Both the position numbers and the translations under genes were made by a program. The notes below the pieces were generated by a model. That model made no database searches, had not been told where the DNA came from, and worked only from the letters and a program-made list of their open reading frames with translations. A DNA stretch of 64,000 nucleotides from a virus: the IMG/VR virus record IMGVR_UViG_3300044675_004706, positions 21,653 to 85,652 of that record; one strand, given 5' to 3'. This document shows positions 41,668-50,394 of this stretch, piece after piece. Each line of letters opens with the position of its first letter. The stretch's first letter is position 1.

Positions 41668-42729
41668 ATGAACGAAGTACTAAACAAATATTTTGAGGAA
41701 GGGTTGGTGTATAAACAAGTACACCCAACTCTTCCTTTGACTATATGGAACTACACTGAAAAGGTTCAGTACGAAGGTTTATGGGATGATGTAACTTTAC
41801 AAACTCGTGGGTTAGTTACCGACGACAAAGGTAATGTTGTTGCTCGTCCATTTAGAAAGTTCTTCAACATAGAAGAGGAAAGACACACCCCAACTTCTGA
41901 GTTTGATGTATACGAAAAGATGGATGGTTCACTTGGTATATTGTTCAACTATGAAGGACAATGGGTGATAGCAACTCGTGGTTCATTTGCTTCTGACCAA
42001 TCATTAAAAGGTTTCTTCATGCTACAAAAGTATGACTTTAAGAAACTTCACAAAGATTACACTTACCTGTTTGAAATAATATATGATGATAACCGTATAG
42101 TTGTTAAGTATGACTATGAGGACTTGGTATTACTTGGTATGATAAATACTGAAACTGGGTATGAGGTTGATTTGTATGGTGAGGGAGTTGATGTTAGATT
42201 AAAGAACATGGTTAACAATCTTGGCTTCAAAGTTGTTAAAAAATACGATGGAATTCGGGATTATACCGAATTGAAGGGTAAAGTTGAACAAAACGCTGAA
42301 GGATTTGTTGTTCGTTTTACTAACGGAGATAGAATGAAAGTTAAGGGTGTGGAGTATCTTCGTCTTCATAAACTTATGACTAATGTATCTACCACTTCTG
42401 TTTGGGAAATGTTGAGTGAGGACAAAGATGTGTTGGAGATATTGAAGGATGTCCCTGACGAATTCTATAAGAAGATAAAGATGTATGTTCAGGAGTTAAG
42501 GTATAACCACTATCAGTTTGGAGAACGTGCTGGTAAGATATATCAGTATTTCAGATATGGTAAATATGGGGACAGAGACCCTGAACCATCAAAGAAAGAG
42601 TTTGCTTTACACTTACAAGAATGTGATACTCACCCAAAGATAAAGGCATTATGCTTTATGATGTGGGATGGAAAGAGTACTGATAAAGCAATATGGAATT
42701 ATTTAAAACCCGAATATAAAAAACTATAA
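41668..42729 (+). CDS. T4 Rnl1-like RNA ligase, 353 aa
   Basis: The nucleotidyl-transfer Lys is in motif I YEKMDGSLGIL (about residue 91). ATRGSF, YTYLFEIIYDDNRIVVKYDY, EGFVVRF and the Lys motif V GDRMKVKGVEYL follow in ligase order. It seals 5'-phosphate and 3'-OH RNA ends, probably repairing cleaved tRNAs. It has its own promoter and no terminator until the TACGTA promoter region. Confidence 0.88.
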   Translation: MNEVLNKYFEEGLVYKQVHPTLPLTIWNYTEKVQYEGLWDDVTLQTRGLVTDDKGNVVARPFRKFFNIEEERHTPTSEFDVYEKMDGSLGILFNYEGQWVIATRGSFASDQSLKGFFMLQKYDFKKLHKDYTYLFEIIYDDNRIVVKYDYEDLVLLGMINTETGYEVDLYGEGVDVRLKNMVNNLGFKVVKKYDGIRDYTELKGKVEQNAEGFVVRFTNGDRMKVKGVEYLRLHKLMTNVSTTSVWEMLSEDKDVLEILKDVPDEFYKKIKMYVQELRYNHYQFGERAGKIYQYFRYGKYGDRDPEPSKKEFALHLQECDTHPKIKALCFMMWDGKSTDKAIWNYLKPEYKKL

Positions 42730-42750
42730 ATTCAAAGGGGAGTATTCTAA

Positions 42751-42798
42751 ATACGTAGAAATACGTATGGGGAAATTATAAAAATGTTAATATATTTG
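42751..42798 (+). promoter_or_regulatory. extended promoter with two TACGTA sites, copy 1
   Basis: ATACGTA repeated with nine-base spacing, then a GGGGAAATTATA stretch and TATATTTG (42791-42798). A copy with the same 48-base layout lies at 48718-48765, so the TACGTA palindromes look like an operator. Confidence 0.7.
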
Positions 42799-42822
42799 TA
42801 AAAGATATAAAAACTAAAAGTT

Positions 42823-43125
42823 ATGAGTAAAAGAAAAGATAAAAAACAACGAGTAAAACAAAGATGGGAATCAATCCGAACAGAGATTGAGAATCTATTC
42901 CTTTCACTTAGTTTTGAACCATTTACAGAATGGAAGGATGTAATTGAGAATGAAATCATAAAAACCATTAAGAAGTATAATGTTTACTCTTGGTGTGGTA
43001 AAGAATGGAAAGTACTCACATCAATTCAGCCAGTCGATAATGAGTATACTTTTGACGTTAGAACAGTTAAAGGTAATTGGAGAATAATGAAAATTATCAT
43101 TGGGGCCAAAGCAGTGGAAAATTAA
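42823..43125 (+). CDS. hypothetical basic protein, 100 aa
   Basis: Starts MSKRKDKKQRVKQRWESIRT, strongly basic, with a 24-base leader after the TACGTA-type promoter. Possibly nucleic-acid binding. No family. Confidence 0.72.
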   Translation: MSKRKDKKQRVKQRWESIRTEIENLFLSLSFEPFTEWKDVIENEIIKTIKKYNVYSWCGKEWKVLTSIQPVDNEYTFDVRTVKGNWRIMKIIIGAKAVEN

Positions 43126-43136
43126 AAATAAAAGTT

Positions 43137-43694
43137 ATGAAAAACGTACATTTGTTACCAACAGACAAACCAAGCAGGTTATATAACAATAATGGTCAAT
43201 TGCATTTAGATAGTGTTTCAACAACTTCTAATGGACATACGATTAACCAAAACATCTACATCACTAATGATGAGGAGATTAAATTTGATGATTATTATTT
43301 AGGTGAAGATAATAATCTTTATTGTTTAGTATCTAAAGTTAATTCTAATGGTAAAAAAATCATTTTAACAACAGACCAAGAATTAATAAATGAGGGTGTT
43401 CAACCTATAGATGATGAGTTCTTAGAATGGTTTGTTACGAATCCAACTTGTGAGGAAGTTTTTATTACTTATGAGTACGAGCAATTCAACCAAAACAATC
43501 CAATATTAAAAGGTAGTACCAATGTATTACGAAAGTATAAAATCATCATTCTACAAGAAGAATTTAACGAAGAAACGATTATTACTGCGGCACAATCTTA
43601 TGCTGTAAATCAAACGAATAGAACTTCTCATTATATGGGGTTTATTCAAGGTGCTAAATGGATGGAAAGACAACTGAAAAATAAAACTAAATAA
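43137..43694 (+). CDS. conserved phage-type hypothetical protein, 185 aa
   Basis: The ATG at 43137 (MKNVHLLPTDKPSRLYNN) is preferred because the longer frame overlaps the preceding gene. LTTDQELINEGVQPIDDEFL and EWFVTNPTCEEV are recurrent in Bacteroidota phage hypotheticals. Function unknown. Confidence 0.78.
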   Translation: MKNVHLLPTDKPSRLYNNNGQLHLDSVSTTSNGHTINQNIYITNDEEIKFDDYYLGEDNNLYCLVSKVNSNGKKIILTTDQELINEGVQPIDDEFLEWFVTNPTCEEVFITYEYEQFNQNNPILKGSTNVLRKYKIIILQEEFNEETIITAAQSYAVNQTNRTSHYMGFIQGAKWMERQLKNKTK

Positions 43695-43698
43695 AACT

Positions 43699-43977
43699 AT
43701 GAAAAAAATTTTAACATCCCCTTGGACATTGTTCTTCGTGTTCGTCGCAACAGTAATGTCGTTAATTGTAATTGCGTCTTATGATAAACAAAATGGTTAT
43801 CATTATACTGAGGCTCATTATGTTATAAAGGTTGAAAGACACCGACCACAGAATGTTCATGAAGAGATGAACTTGTATTATGATATCACACTTGAAAATG
43901 GTGTGGAGATGAAGTCGTTAAGACAGGTATCTGTTGGTGATACTATCTATTTTGATATGTATAAAGTTGGAAAGTAA
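43699..43977 (+). CDS. membrane-anchored protein, 92 aa
   Basis: N-terminal hydrophobic helix (WTLFFVFVATVMSLIVIAS) then a beta-rich periplasmic domain. Resembles the 132-aa protein at 46546 in its final segment (GDTIYFDMYKVGK against GDTAMFVDDN). Confidence 0.7.
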   Translation: MKKILTSPWTLFFVFVATVMSLIVIASYDKQNGYHYTEAHYVIKVERHRPQNVHEEMNLYYDITLENGVEMKSLRQVSVGDTIYFDMYKVGK

Positions 43978-43989
43978 GTAATTTATTCG

Positions 43990-43997
43990 TATATTTG
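43990..43997 (+). promoter_or_regulatory. -7 promoter element TATATTTG
   Basis: Four bases before the ATG at 44002. Confidence 0.65.
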
Positions 43998-44001
43998 TTA
44001 A

Positions 44002-44682
44002 ATGTTGAAAGTAACCCTAATATCAGACACGCACACCAAAGAACGTAACGTTCTTGTGAATGGTGGTGATTTGATTTTACATAGCGGTGATGTTATGAAC
44101 TCAGGTTACAATTGGGAAGATTTGTATGACTTCTTAAAATGGTTCAGTGAACTACCATATAAGATGAAGGTATTCATTCCTGGTAATCACGACAGATACA
44201 TTGAGGACAAACCATTTGACGCTTGGAAGATGATTCGTGAATTTAACGACAAAGGTGTTGTTTGTTTGATTGATGACTTCGTTGAGTTTGAGGGATTGAA
44301 AATATATGGTAGTCCTTGGCAACCTGAGTTCTACAATTGGGCATTCAACCTACCACGTAATGGTGAGGAGTTGGAAGAGAAGTGGAACAACATCCCTGAC
44401 GATACCGACATCTTGTTAACACACGGACCGGCTTGGGGTATCTTGGATACCGTAGTCAATCGTCGTGATGTTAATCTTGGATGTGAAATGTTAACCAAAC
44501 GATTGGAGACATTACACCCACTAATCCATAGTTGCGGTCACATCCACACAGGTTATGGATATGTTGAGAAGAATGGAACACACTTCTTCAACGCATCTAT
44601 CTTGGATGAGCGTTACAGTCACAACCAAAAACCTTTTGATATCACCATTGATGTTGAAAATAAAAAAATAGAAATACTATGA
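44002..44682 (+). CDS. metallophosphoesterase (MPPED/UPF0046-like), 226 aa
   Basis: Motifs: ISDTHTK, HSGDVMNSG, PGNHDRY, LLTHGPAW and CGHIHTGYG. The order and the YGSPWQPEFYNWAFNL segment fit MPPED-type phosphodiesterases. Probably acts on a nucleotide or RNA phosphodiester. Coupled by ATGA to the next gene. Confidence 0.87.
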   Translation: MLKVTLISDTHTKERNVLVNGGDLILHSGDVMNSGYNWEDLYDFLKWFSELPYKMKVFIPGNHDRYIEDKPFDAWKMIREFNDKGVVCLIDDFVEFEGLKIYGSPWQPEFYNWAFNLPRNGEELEEKWNNIPDDTDILLTHGPAWGILDTVVNRRDVNLGCEMLTKRLETLHPLIHSCGHIHTGYGYVEKNGTHFFNASILDERYSHNQKPFDITIDVENKKIEIL

Positions 44683-45407
44683 TTGAAAAATTAGTTAAAA
44701 ACAGAACTCCATATCTTGGGAAAATGGTATTGAAGTTTGAGAGACATCCATACTACACAAGTGGTAAAGATGGTAAATTAAATAAGGTTCACCTTAATTT
44801 ATGGTTTACCAAATTGGTGACTAGGTTCAAACCAAAACAGGTTATGGAAGGTTACTCAAATATTGACCCCAAGAAAGTTGAGTTGATTGAGAAATATACT
44901 GGTGGTGTTATTGGAACTCACAAGTGGGATAATGATGAATTTGTTTTGGAGGATTCCTTCTTAACCAAAGATGGTAAATATATTGGTAATATTGAGACTG
45001 CTTGGTGGTATTTTCAAAACGGAATGACTGTTTGTGAAGAATATCCAAACGGAGTTGCTATTGTTTGGAATACTGTAAACTCTGATAAAACATTGATGAG
45101 TGGGTGGGGTGGTATTAAAGGTTACTATGGTTACACACATCGTGGTGGAGGTCTATTCAAAATTGGTGACCGATTGTTTGATGAAAAATATAATCCAGTT
45201 GTTGAGGATTATGATGAGAAGGAATTTACAAAGTGGTGGAAAACATATATCAAGTCATATAAAAAGGGTGATGATTTTGATAAAAAACACATTTATAATG
45301 ATGGAATCAAATCGGTAATACCATTCAACAAGAGAGGTAAACATACGATTAAAAATTGGGAAGACGCAAGAACTGCGGCGATTAATATGTCAAAATATCT
45401 ATCATAA
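44679..45407 (+). CDS. hypothetical protein, 242 aa
   Basis: A basic, aromatic-rich protein (AWWYFQNGMTVCEEYPNGVA; KWWKTYIKSYKKGDD). No recognised domain. Overlaps both neighbours, so part of a tightly coupled operon starting at 44002. Confidence 0.7.
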   Translation: MIEKLVKNRTPYLGKMVLKFERHPYYTSGKDGKLNKVHLNLWFTKLVTRFKPKQVMEGYSNIDPKKVELIEKYTGGVIGTHKWDNDEFVLEDSFLTKDGKYIGNIETAWWYFQNGMTVCEEYPNGVAIVWNTVNSDKTLMSGWGGIKGYYGYTHRGGGLFKIGDRLFDEKYNPVVEDYDEKEFTKWWKTYIKSYKKGDDFDKKHIYNDGIKSVIPFNKRGKHTIKNWEDARTAAINMSKYLS

Positions 45408-45607
45408 TGACGGGTAAAGTATATAAAACAACAAAAGGTTGGTTCGTTGAAACTAAAAACAATGAAATCATACCTGTACATCCAAATAGTGAATTGGATG
45501 AAATGAATAGTGGTAATAAAGTTGACTTTGATATTGTTGAAGAAGACAATAATGGAATGGGTTACACCGAGACATATGAACTAATCAAATATGCAAAAAT
45601 TGTATGA
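45407..45607 (+). CDS. hypothetical protein, 66 aa
   Basis: Small beta-type protein, coupled at both ends by overlapping start/stop codons. The composition is like an SH3-sized fold, but no motif is diagnostic. Confidence 0.68.
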   Translation: MTGKVYKTTKGWFVETKNNEIIPVHPNSELDEMNSGNKVDFDIVEEDNNGMGYTETYELIKYAKIV

Positions 45608-45765
45608 AAATAATACCATTTTTTGATATGACTTGGAGCAGTGACTTCAAACAGGTTGGACTAATCCCAACAATCTTCGTAACTAAAAGCTACGGAAATA
45701 GATATAACTTGTGTATAAACTTTTTATGTTTTGATTTTGGACTATGGGTAATAAAAAGAAAATGA
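45604..45765 (+). CDS. hypothetical protein, 53 aa
   Basis: MKIIPFFDMTWSSDFKQVGL and onward; aromatic and hydrophobic, ending FDFGLWVIKRK. ATGA overlaps on both sides support translation. Confidence 0.65.
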   Translation: MKIIPFFDMTWSSDFKQVGLIPTIFVTKSYGNRYNLCINFLCFDFGLWVIKRK

Positions 45766-45911
45766 CACAACAAGAAATCATTTCAAGGATTATTGTATTA
45801 GAATCAATTGTAACAGAGGCTGTGTCTAAAGGACACAAAGCACATACACAAGATGAGTTTCAACCATATAGGGAAGAACTTAAAGTATTAAGAAAAAAAT
45901 TAATTTTATGA
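45762..45911 (+). CDS. hypothetical protein, 49 aa
   Basis: MTQQEIISRIIVLESIVTEA and a basic helical C-terminus. ATGA overlap with genes on both sides. Confidence 0.65.
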   Translation: MTQQEIISRIIVLESIVTEAVSKGHKAHTQDEFQPYREELKVLRKKLIL

Positions 45912-46183
45912 GTAAAGTAAGAGTTATTGAAGATTTAAGTAAGTATGAAGATTACCTTACCGTTGGTAAACTTAAAAAGTTTTTAGAGGAACACTCCGAA
46001 CTACCTGATGATGCTTTGGTTCTAACACAACGAGTGGAAGACAAGTACTATGAGGAAAATGGTTGGGGGGTTGTGTTAAAAGAAAGTGCTTGGTATGAAA
46101 CAGAACAAGAACAATATCATCCAGCTTGGTGTTGTGTTAAATATAATAATGACAATAACCTTTACATAGATTTACACTATTGA
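45908..46183 (+). CDS. hypothetical protein, 91 aa
   Basis: Starts MSKVRVIEDLSKYEDYLTVG; acidic, with GKLKKFLEEHSELPDDALVL, a segment frequent in small phage proteins. Function unknown. Confidence 0.7.
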   Translation: MSKVRVIEDLSKYEDYLTVGKLKKFLEEHSELPDDALVLTQRVEDKYYEENGWGVVLKESAWYETEQEQYHPAWCCVKYNNDNNLYIDLHY

Positions 46184-46184
46184 T

Positions 46185-46526
46185 ATGAAGAAAATTAACG
46201 GAGAAGTATTGTCAACTCACCCATTTCCTGGTTCGGAGTTTGTTCAGGACATAATTTATTACGACGCACCAATCCTGTCGTTATATAAGTTTGAGGACAG
46301 GTTGTTCTTGTGGTATTGGATGGACACCAATGAAATTATGAACCGATGGAGTGTGATTGAAACCACCATGGACAAATTGAAAGAATGGAAAGAGAAAGAT
46401 TATGTTTGGGAATTTGTTGAAGATTGTATTTTGAATAATGAAGTTTACTTTATAAATTTGGATACTGAAAAGAAGTTTGTTGTTGGGTGGAAGTGTGATG
46501 TTAAAGAGTTAGTTAACTACGATTAA
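46185..46526 (+). CDS. hypothetical protein, 113 aa
   Basis: A soluble protein rich in Trp and acidic residues (LFLWYWMDTNEIMNRW). No family recognised. Confidence 0.68.
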   Translation: MKKINGEVLSTHPFPGSEFVQDIIYYDAPILSLYKFEDRLFLWYWMDTNEIMNRWSVIETTMDKLKEWKEKDYVWEFVEDCILNNEVYFINLDTEKKFVVGWKCDVKELVNYD

Positions 46527-46545
46527 TAATTAAATAAATAAATAT

Positions 46546-46944
46546 ATGTCAAAAAAATCAGTTATTTTATCAGTCCTTGCGTCTGTTGTTCTTGTGTTAT
46601 TCTTAGCGTCATTTGGATTTATGATATCCAAGATGTTGTATCAAGAAACCCCTGTTAGTAAAGAAACACCTAAGTTTGAAGCACCATCTTGTGAAGATGA
46701 ATGTGATGAAGATGAGGACAAAATTGAATTTCAAACATTGGATACCTGTTTGAGTAGTGAAGAGATGTATCCAGCGGTAGTCGTTGATATTCAAATTGAT
46801 GAGTATTATGGTAAAGGTAAATACTATGCGGTTACTACACAAAATGGTATTCTTTATTATACTAAAAAGAAACCAAAAATTGGTGATACTGCTATGTTCG
46901 TGGATGATAACCACAACATCATCAATTGTGATATGAATAAATAA
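46546..46944 (+). CDS. membrane-anchored acidic protein, 132 aa
   Basis: N-terminal helix (SVILSVLASVVLVLFLASFG), then a strongly acidic linker (CEDECDEDEDKIEF) and a small beta domain. Probably anchored in the inner membrane. Confidence 0.7.
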   Translation: MSKKSVILSVLASVVLVLFLASFGFMISKMLYQETPVSKETPKFEAPSCEDECDEDEDKIEFQTLDTCLSSEEMYPAVVVDIQIDEYYGKGKYYAVTTQNGILYYTKKKPKIGDTAMFVDDNHNIINCDMNK

Positions 46945-46952
46945 TAAGGATT

Positions 46953-47159
46953 ATGGATAATTGTTTTGAGGTTAAGAAAATTGCTTACGAAATTACAACG
47001 GCTCTAAAATATTTTGAGAAAGAAAGAACTGGATTTGAAAGTTGTAGTTTAACGGTTCTACCTGAGGTGGAACAATCAAATGATGAAATCATAATCCCTG
47101 TTATTACAAAAAATAATAAACAAATAAAAATATCTATATCAGTAAATGAAACTGTTTGA
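46953..47159 (+). CDS. hypothetical protein, 68 aa
   Basis: Small soluble protein. Its 3' end overlaps the next gene by 14 bases. Confidence 0.65.
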   Translation: MDNCFEVKKIAYEITTALKYFEKERTGFESCSLTVLPEVEQSNDEIIIPVITKNNKQIKISISVNETV

Positions 47160-47466
47160 TGTAAAATTAGGAAAATGTATTGTGGGGTTTTATTATAAAA
47201 CTCTATGGACGGATAATACTTTGAAACAAAGTAATTATCGTCATGTTGGTGTCTTTACCTCAAGACACTTGGCTTATGTGTGGTATAAAGATGAAAAGAC
47301 TGGTGAGAAGAAACGAGAGTCAACCTATAACTTTGGTTTGGACTTGGTCGTGACTCGTCTGTGGATTTCGTTTAACTTCAACAAGAAGAAAGCTGTTAAA
47401 CCAAAAGAAGACAAACGAAAATTCGTTGAACCACTTTCAACTGAAGAAGTTGTTTGGGAACAATGA
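47146..47466 (+). CDS. hypothetical protein, 106 aa
   Basis: MKLFDVKLGKCIVGFYYKTL with a basic C-terminus (FNFNKKKAVKPKEDKRK). No known domain; coupled to the next gene by ATGA. Confidence 0.68.
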   Translation: MKLFDVKLGKCIVGFYYKTLWTDNTLKQSNYRHVGVFTSRHLAYVWYKDEKTGEKKRESTYNFGLDLVVTRLWISFNFNKKKAVKPKEDKRKFVEPLSTEEVVWEQ

Positions 47467-47690
47467 AAAAGTATATCCACGTCAATCAACACAAGATAAG
47501 GTCCAACAAGAAGAATAACGAGTTAGAACCTGTTATAACCATTAAAGAAGGTAGGAAGAATACCTACTGTTCTGAAGTGGAAATCTTGGGACCTAGTCGT
47601 GTTGTGTATGGTGGTAATGAAAAGACATTGTTGTCCTGTGGGGCACGTGTGATAATTGAAACTGAATCGGAGATTAAGATTATAAGATGA
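47463..47690 (+). CDS. conserved phage-type small protein, 75 aa
   Basis: The ATG at 47463 (MKKYIHVNQHKIRSNKK) overlaps the preceding stop. PVITIKEGRKNTYCSEVEIL and SRVVYGGNEKTLLSCGARV form a beta-rich core commonly seen in phage hypotheticals. Confidence 0.75.
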   Translation: MKKYIHVNQHKIRSNKKNNELEPVITIKEGRKNTYCSEVEILGPSRVVYGGNEKTLLSCGARVIIETESEIKIIR

Positions 47691-48049
47691 ATAGAGTTTT
47701 TTTAATTGATATTGACGGGACAATATGTGATGATATAAAAAATGAGGAGTCACATTTATATCCAACGGCAAAGTGTTATCCTGACGCATTAAGGATAATT
47801 AATAAGTGGTATGATGAAGGAAACGTCATAACATTTTTCACTGCACGTGAGAGTAAAGATAGGGATGTTACTGAAACTTGGTTGGGTGATAATGGATTTA
47901 AATATCACGGGTTGGTTATGGATAAACCAAGAATCAAAGATGGACAGGAATACATTTGGATTGATAATCGTAAGGTAAGAGCGGTTACTTATTTGGGTAA
48001 TTGGACGGAACTAAAAGAAATTGAAACTAAAATACAAGTTTTTGAATAA
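47687..48049 (+). CDS. HAD-family phosphatase, 120 aa
   Basis: HAD motif I FLIDIDGTICDD near the N-terminus, motif II TFFTARESK, a Lys-containing DKPRIKDGQ and acidic IDNRKV. A small capless HAD. Possible 5' or 3' phosphatase in the RNA-repair set, or a nucleotide phosphatase. Coupled by ATGA to the gene before it. Confidence 0.82.
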   Translation: MNRVFLIDIDGTICDDIKNEESHLYPTAKCYPDALRIINKWYDEGNVITFFTARESKDRDVTETWLGDNGFKYHGLVMDKPRIKDGQEYIWIDNRKVRAVTYLGNWTELKEIETKIQVFE

Positions 48050-48050
48050 T

Positions 48051-48404
48051 ATGGCAACACTTGAATCACAATATTGGAAGTTTTTGGAAGACAACCCTGG
48101 CTCAACTCTTACCTTTGAAGAGTGGAATGTTGAATTGGCTAAACGAATTAAAATGGGTTTTGAAAACAGGAAAAATAATTTAGATGAACAACTTGAAGAG
48201 TTTGAAATGGTTCGTTATAGAATGGAGAATGAAGGTTTCCATTACTGTTTCAAACATTATTCATCATTCAAAGAAGTTCAGGATGAAAAGTTCCACGAAT
48301 TGAGAAGAAAGTATTTGGAGATATCTTACGAGCTTGAGGAGTATGTCCTTTCAAAGATTAACACATTAAGAAATGAAATTGATGGATTGGAAGACATCAT
48401 TTAA
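48051..48404 (+). CDS. hypothetical helical protein, 117 aa
   Basis: I use the ATG at 48051 (MATLESQYWKFLEDNPGSTL), just after the HAD stop. Mostly helical and charged, ending in a short coiled coil. Unknown. Confidence 0.7.
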   Translation: MATLESQYWKFLEDNPGSTLTFEEWNVELAKRIKMGFENRKNNLDEQLEEFEMVRYRMENEGFHYCFKHYSSFKEVQDEKFHELRRKYLEISYELEEYVLSKINTLRNEIDGLEDII

Positions 48405-48419
48405 ATAAGGAAAAATAAT

Positions 48420-48725
48420 ATGAAATTAGGAGAATTTATTAAGAACTTTAGTCACAACAACATCATTAGGTTACATTACAAGGAACCTGGTGGTCGTGGA
48501 CTTGTATTGAGAGATTGGAACGATGTTTCAATGGACCACGAAATACTAAAAGGTAAAGGTAAGAATAGACATTACATCAATAATGAAGTGGTAGGTCTTG
48601 CATCAATATATCTTAACTCTGAGAGAGGACATCATTATCCTGAGGCAATCAACATCGTAATTGAACCATTGGAAAATCAGCCTTATATTGAGGAAACTCC
48701 TGACGATACTGAATTTAATACGTAA
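48420..48725 (+). CDS. hypothetical protein, 101 aa
   Basis: Soluble protein starting MKLGEFIKNFSHNNIIRLHY; the motif VVGLASIYLNSERGHHYPEA and its opening resemble recurrent Bacteroidota phage hypotheticals. Its stop lies within the second TACGTA promoter region. Confidence 0.72.
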   Translation: MKLGEFIKNFSHNNIIRLHYKEPGGRGLVLRDWNDVSMDHEILKGKGKNRHYINNEVVGLASIYLNSERGHHYPEAINIVIEPLENQPYIEETPDDTEFNT

Positions 48726-48765
48726 AAATACGTATTGGGAAATTATAGAAGTAGTAATATATTTG
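48718..48765 (+). promoter_or_regulatory. extended promoter with two TACGTA sites, copy 2
   Basis: Same 48-base layout as 42751-42798: two ATACGTA boxes nine bases apart, GGGAAATTATA, then TATATTTG at 48758-48765. Confidence 0.7.
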
Positions 48766-48795
48766 TAAAAGAAATAAAAACAAATTTAAATAACT

Positions 48796-48921
48796 ATGGA
48801 AAAAAATAAGTATGATGATTACTCAAAAACTCAAGAAGACCCATCTCTTGGGCTAGAATTATCTATTGTTGCAATAGTAATAACATTTATAATTGTATTC
48901 GTTAAAATCTCAACATTATGA
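48796..48921 (+). CDS. small single-pass membrane protein, 41 aa
   Basis: MEKNKYDDYSKTQEDPS then a C-terminal helix (LSIVAIVITFIIVFVKI). Has the TACGTA promoter and a 30-base leader, and is coupled to the next gene by ATGA. Confidence 0.7.
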   Translation: MEKNKYDDYSKTQEDPSLGLELSIVAIVITFIIVFVKISTL

Positions 48922-49322
48922 AAAAACAAACTGCGGTTGATTGGTATGAGAATAGATTAATTGAACTCGATATTGATTTTGGAGGGCATAAAAATTATTG
49001 GATTGAAAGAAAGAAAATACGTGACCAAGCCAAGCAAATGGAGAAGGAGCAAGAGGCTGATATATTTAAAGAGGCACAGATATGTGCTGTTAAACACGAT
49101 GGTGTTTATTTTAAGTATGAGTCTATTGAAGATTATTACAAGAGTAAAGAAGTGGAAGTTGAATCTTCGGATAACAGTAAAGGTCAAGAGTATCAACACG
49201 CACTTACTTGGGTAAACGCGCTTAAGTATGCTATTGAAAAAATGAAAGGTTTAGACAATTCAGAATCTGAAGATGCTTTTAAGAAGTACTACAACGAAAA
49301 ATTTGGAGGTGACGATGAGTAA
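48918..49322 (+). CDS. hypothetical protein, 134 aa
   Basis: Starts MKKQTAVDWYENRLIELDID, an opening frequent in Bacteroidota phage proteins, followed by a charged helical body. Overlaps the next membrane gene. Confidence 0.72.
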   Translation: MKKQTAVDWYENRLIELDIDFGGHKNYWIERKKIRDQAKQMEKEQEADIFKEAQICAVKHDGVYFKYESIEDYYKSKEVEVESSDNSKGQEYQHALTWVNALKYAIEKMKGLDNSESEDAFKKYYNEKFGGDDE

Positions 49323-49506
49323 AGCAACAAAACTATATATAATGTTCGCACTAACATTAATTAGTTCATTAGTAGTACCAATTTTCACACAATGGTATGA
49401 ATCCCAAACAGGTGTATTTCCTTACGGATTCTGTTTTATTTTATTCATTGGAGGATTTCTATCTTATGTAGGTGTGGCAACTAATAATTTTAAAGATTTT
49501 GGATGA
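49315..49506 (+). CDS. two-helix membrane protein, 63 aa
   Basis: The ATG at 49315 (MSKATKLYIMFALTLISSL) gives two hydrophobic helices. The start overlaps the previous stop, and its stop overlaps the next ATG. Confidence 0.7.
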   Translation: MSKATKLYIMFALTLISSLVVPIFTQWYESQTGVFPYGFCFILFIGGFLSYVGVATNNFKDFG

Positions 49507-49568
49507 TGACACCCAAAGAACAGGCAGATAAGTGGTTCAACAAATTTGGACGTGATACTAAAAACTAA
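49506..49568 (+). CDS. 20-aa ORF related to the 49679 protein start
   Basis: MTPKEQADKWFNKFGRDTKN. The N-terminus resembles MTPKEKAEDLFTKFVFK of the 72-aa gene at 49679, so it may be a truncated duplicate. It overlaps the preceding stop by one base. Confidence 0.5.
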   Translation: MTPKEQADKWFNKFGRDTKN

Positions 49569-49574
49569 ATAACT

Positions 49575-49673
49575 ATGAATATTAAAAAAAAGATTTTAAC
49601 ATCAATTTTTAATTGGTTGGGAAAAAGATGGGATGACTATAATGAATCATTCAAAAACGGATTTAATTACTAA
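49575..49673 (+). CDS. small ORF, 32 aa
   Basis: MNIKKKILTSIFNWLGKRWD then an acidic/aromatic end. An amphipathic basic N-terminus. It fills the gap between two genes with the same strand and short spacing. Confidence 0.5.
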   Translation: MNIKKKILTSIFNWLGKRWDDYNESFKNGFNY

Positions 49674-49678
49674 AAATT

Positions 49679-49897
49679 ATGACACCAAAAGAAAAAGCTG
49701 AAGATTTATTTACGAAATTTGTATTTAAAGGTGCGGAAACTAAACAAATTGCCATAGAAAGCGCATTAATTGTAGTTGATGAAATAAATAATGATTATTC
49801 TTATATGCAAAATGTAAGGAATGCAAACAGTAATCAAATACATTCTCGAAGAGTTTATTGGCAAGAAGTTAAACAAGAAATAGAAAAACAAAACTAA
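49679..49897 (+). CDS. conserved phage-type small protein, 72 aa
   Basis: MTPKEKAEDLFTKFVFKGAE with ALIVVDEINNDY; this short helical family is common in Bacteroidota phages and prophages. Function unknown. Confidence 0.75.
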   Translation: MTPKEKAEDLFTKFVFKGAETKQIAIESALIVVDEINNDYSYMQNVRNANSNQIHSRRVYWQEVKQEIEKQN

Positions 49898-49903
49898 ATA
49901 ACT

Positions 49904-50098
49904 ATGAAAATTATAATTAACAACAACAACGCTGATTCAAGACAATCCGCCATTGTAGAAATTGACACTAAACATTGCAATTATCCTTACGCAATCAGAG
50001 AAGCTTTTGAATTGGCTTTAAAACTGGATGGTCATGCTGAAAGTGTGATAGATGACGTATTTAACCGAACAACAGGTGAAGTAGGGTGCGAAAACTAA
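49904..50098 (+). CDS. hypothetical protein, 64 aa
   Basis: Small soluble protein, MKIIINNNNADSRQSAIVEI and onward. Five bases before the next ATG. Confidence 0.68.
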   Translation: MKIIINNNNADSRQSAIVEIDTKHCNYPYAIREAFELALKLDGHAESVIDDVFNRTTGEVGCEN

Positions 50099-50103
50099 AA
50101 TTT

Positions 50104-50394
50104 ATGAATAACGAAATTGAAATAAAACCAGTATCCGAAATGGAGGCTGACACAAGACGACTTTGTGAAATACGATTTGATTGTATGGTAACAATGCATG
50201 ATGTTGCGTTTAAAAAGTATAAGGGAGTATTAGGACATGAACAACAATCCAAAACACCCCAATGGTTTAAGTCCAACACTGCTCTCACATTAGAGTTTAT
50301 TAAAGACGCTGAACCTCAACTTATAGGTGAACACATCAAACAAATGTTTCATCAATTAGAACAAACAATAGAACAATATGAACAACCTAGATAA
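50104..50394 (+). CDS. hypothetical protein, 96 aa
   Basis: ATG at 50104 (MNNEIEIKPVSEMEADTRRL); helical and acidic. The 3' end overlaps thyA by 17 bases. Confidence 0.7.
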   Translation: MNNEIEIKPVSEMEADTRRLCEIRFDCMVTMHDVAFKKYKGVLGHEQQSKTPQWFKSNTALTLEFIKDAEPQLIGEHIKQMFHQLEQTIEQYEQPR

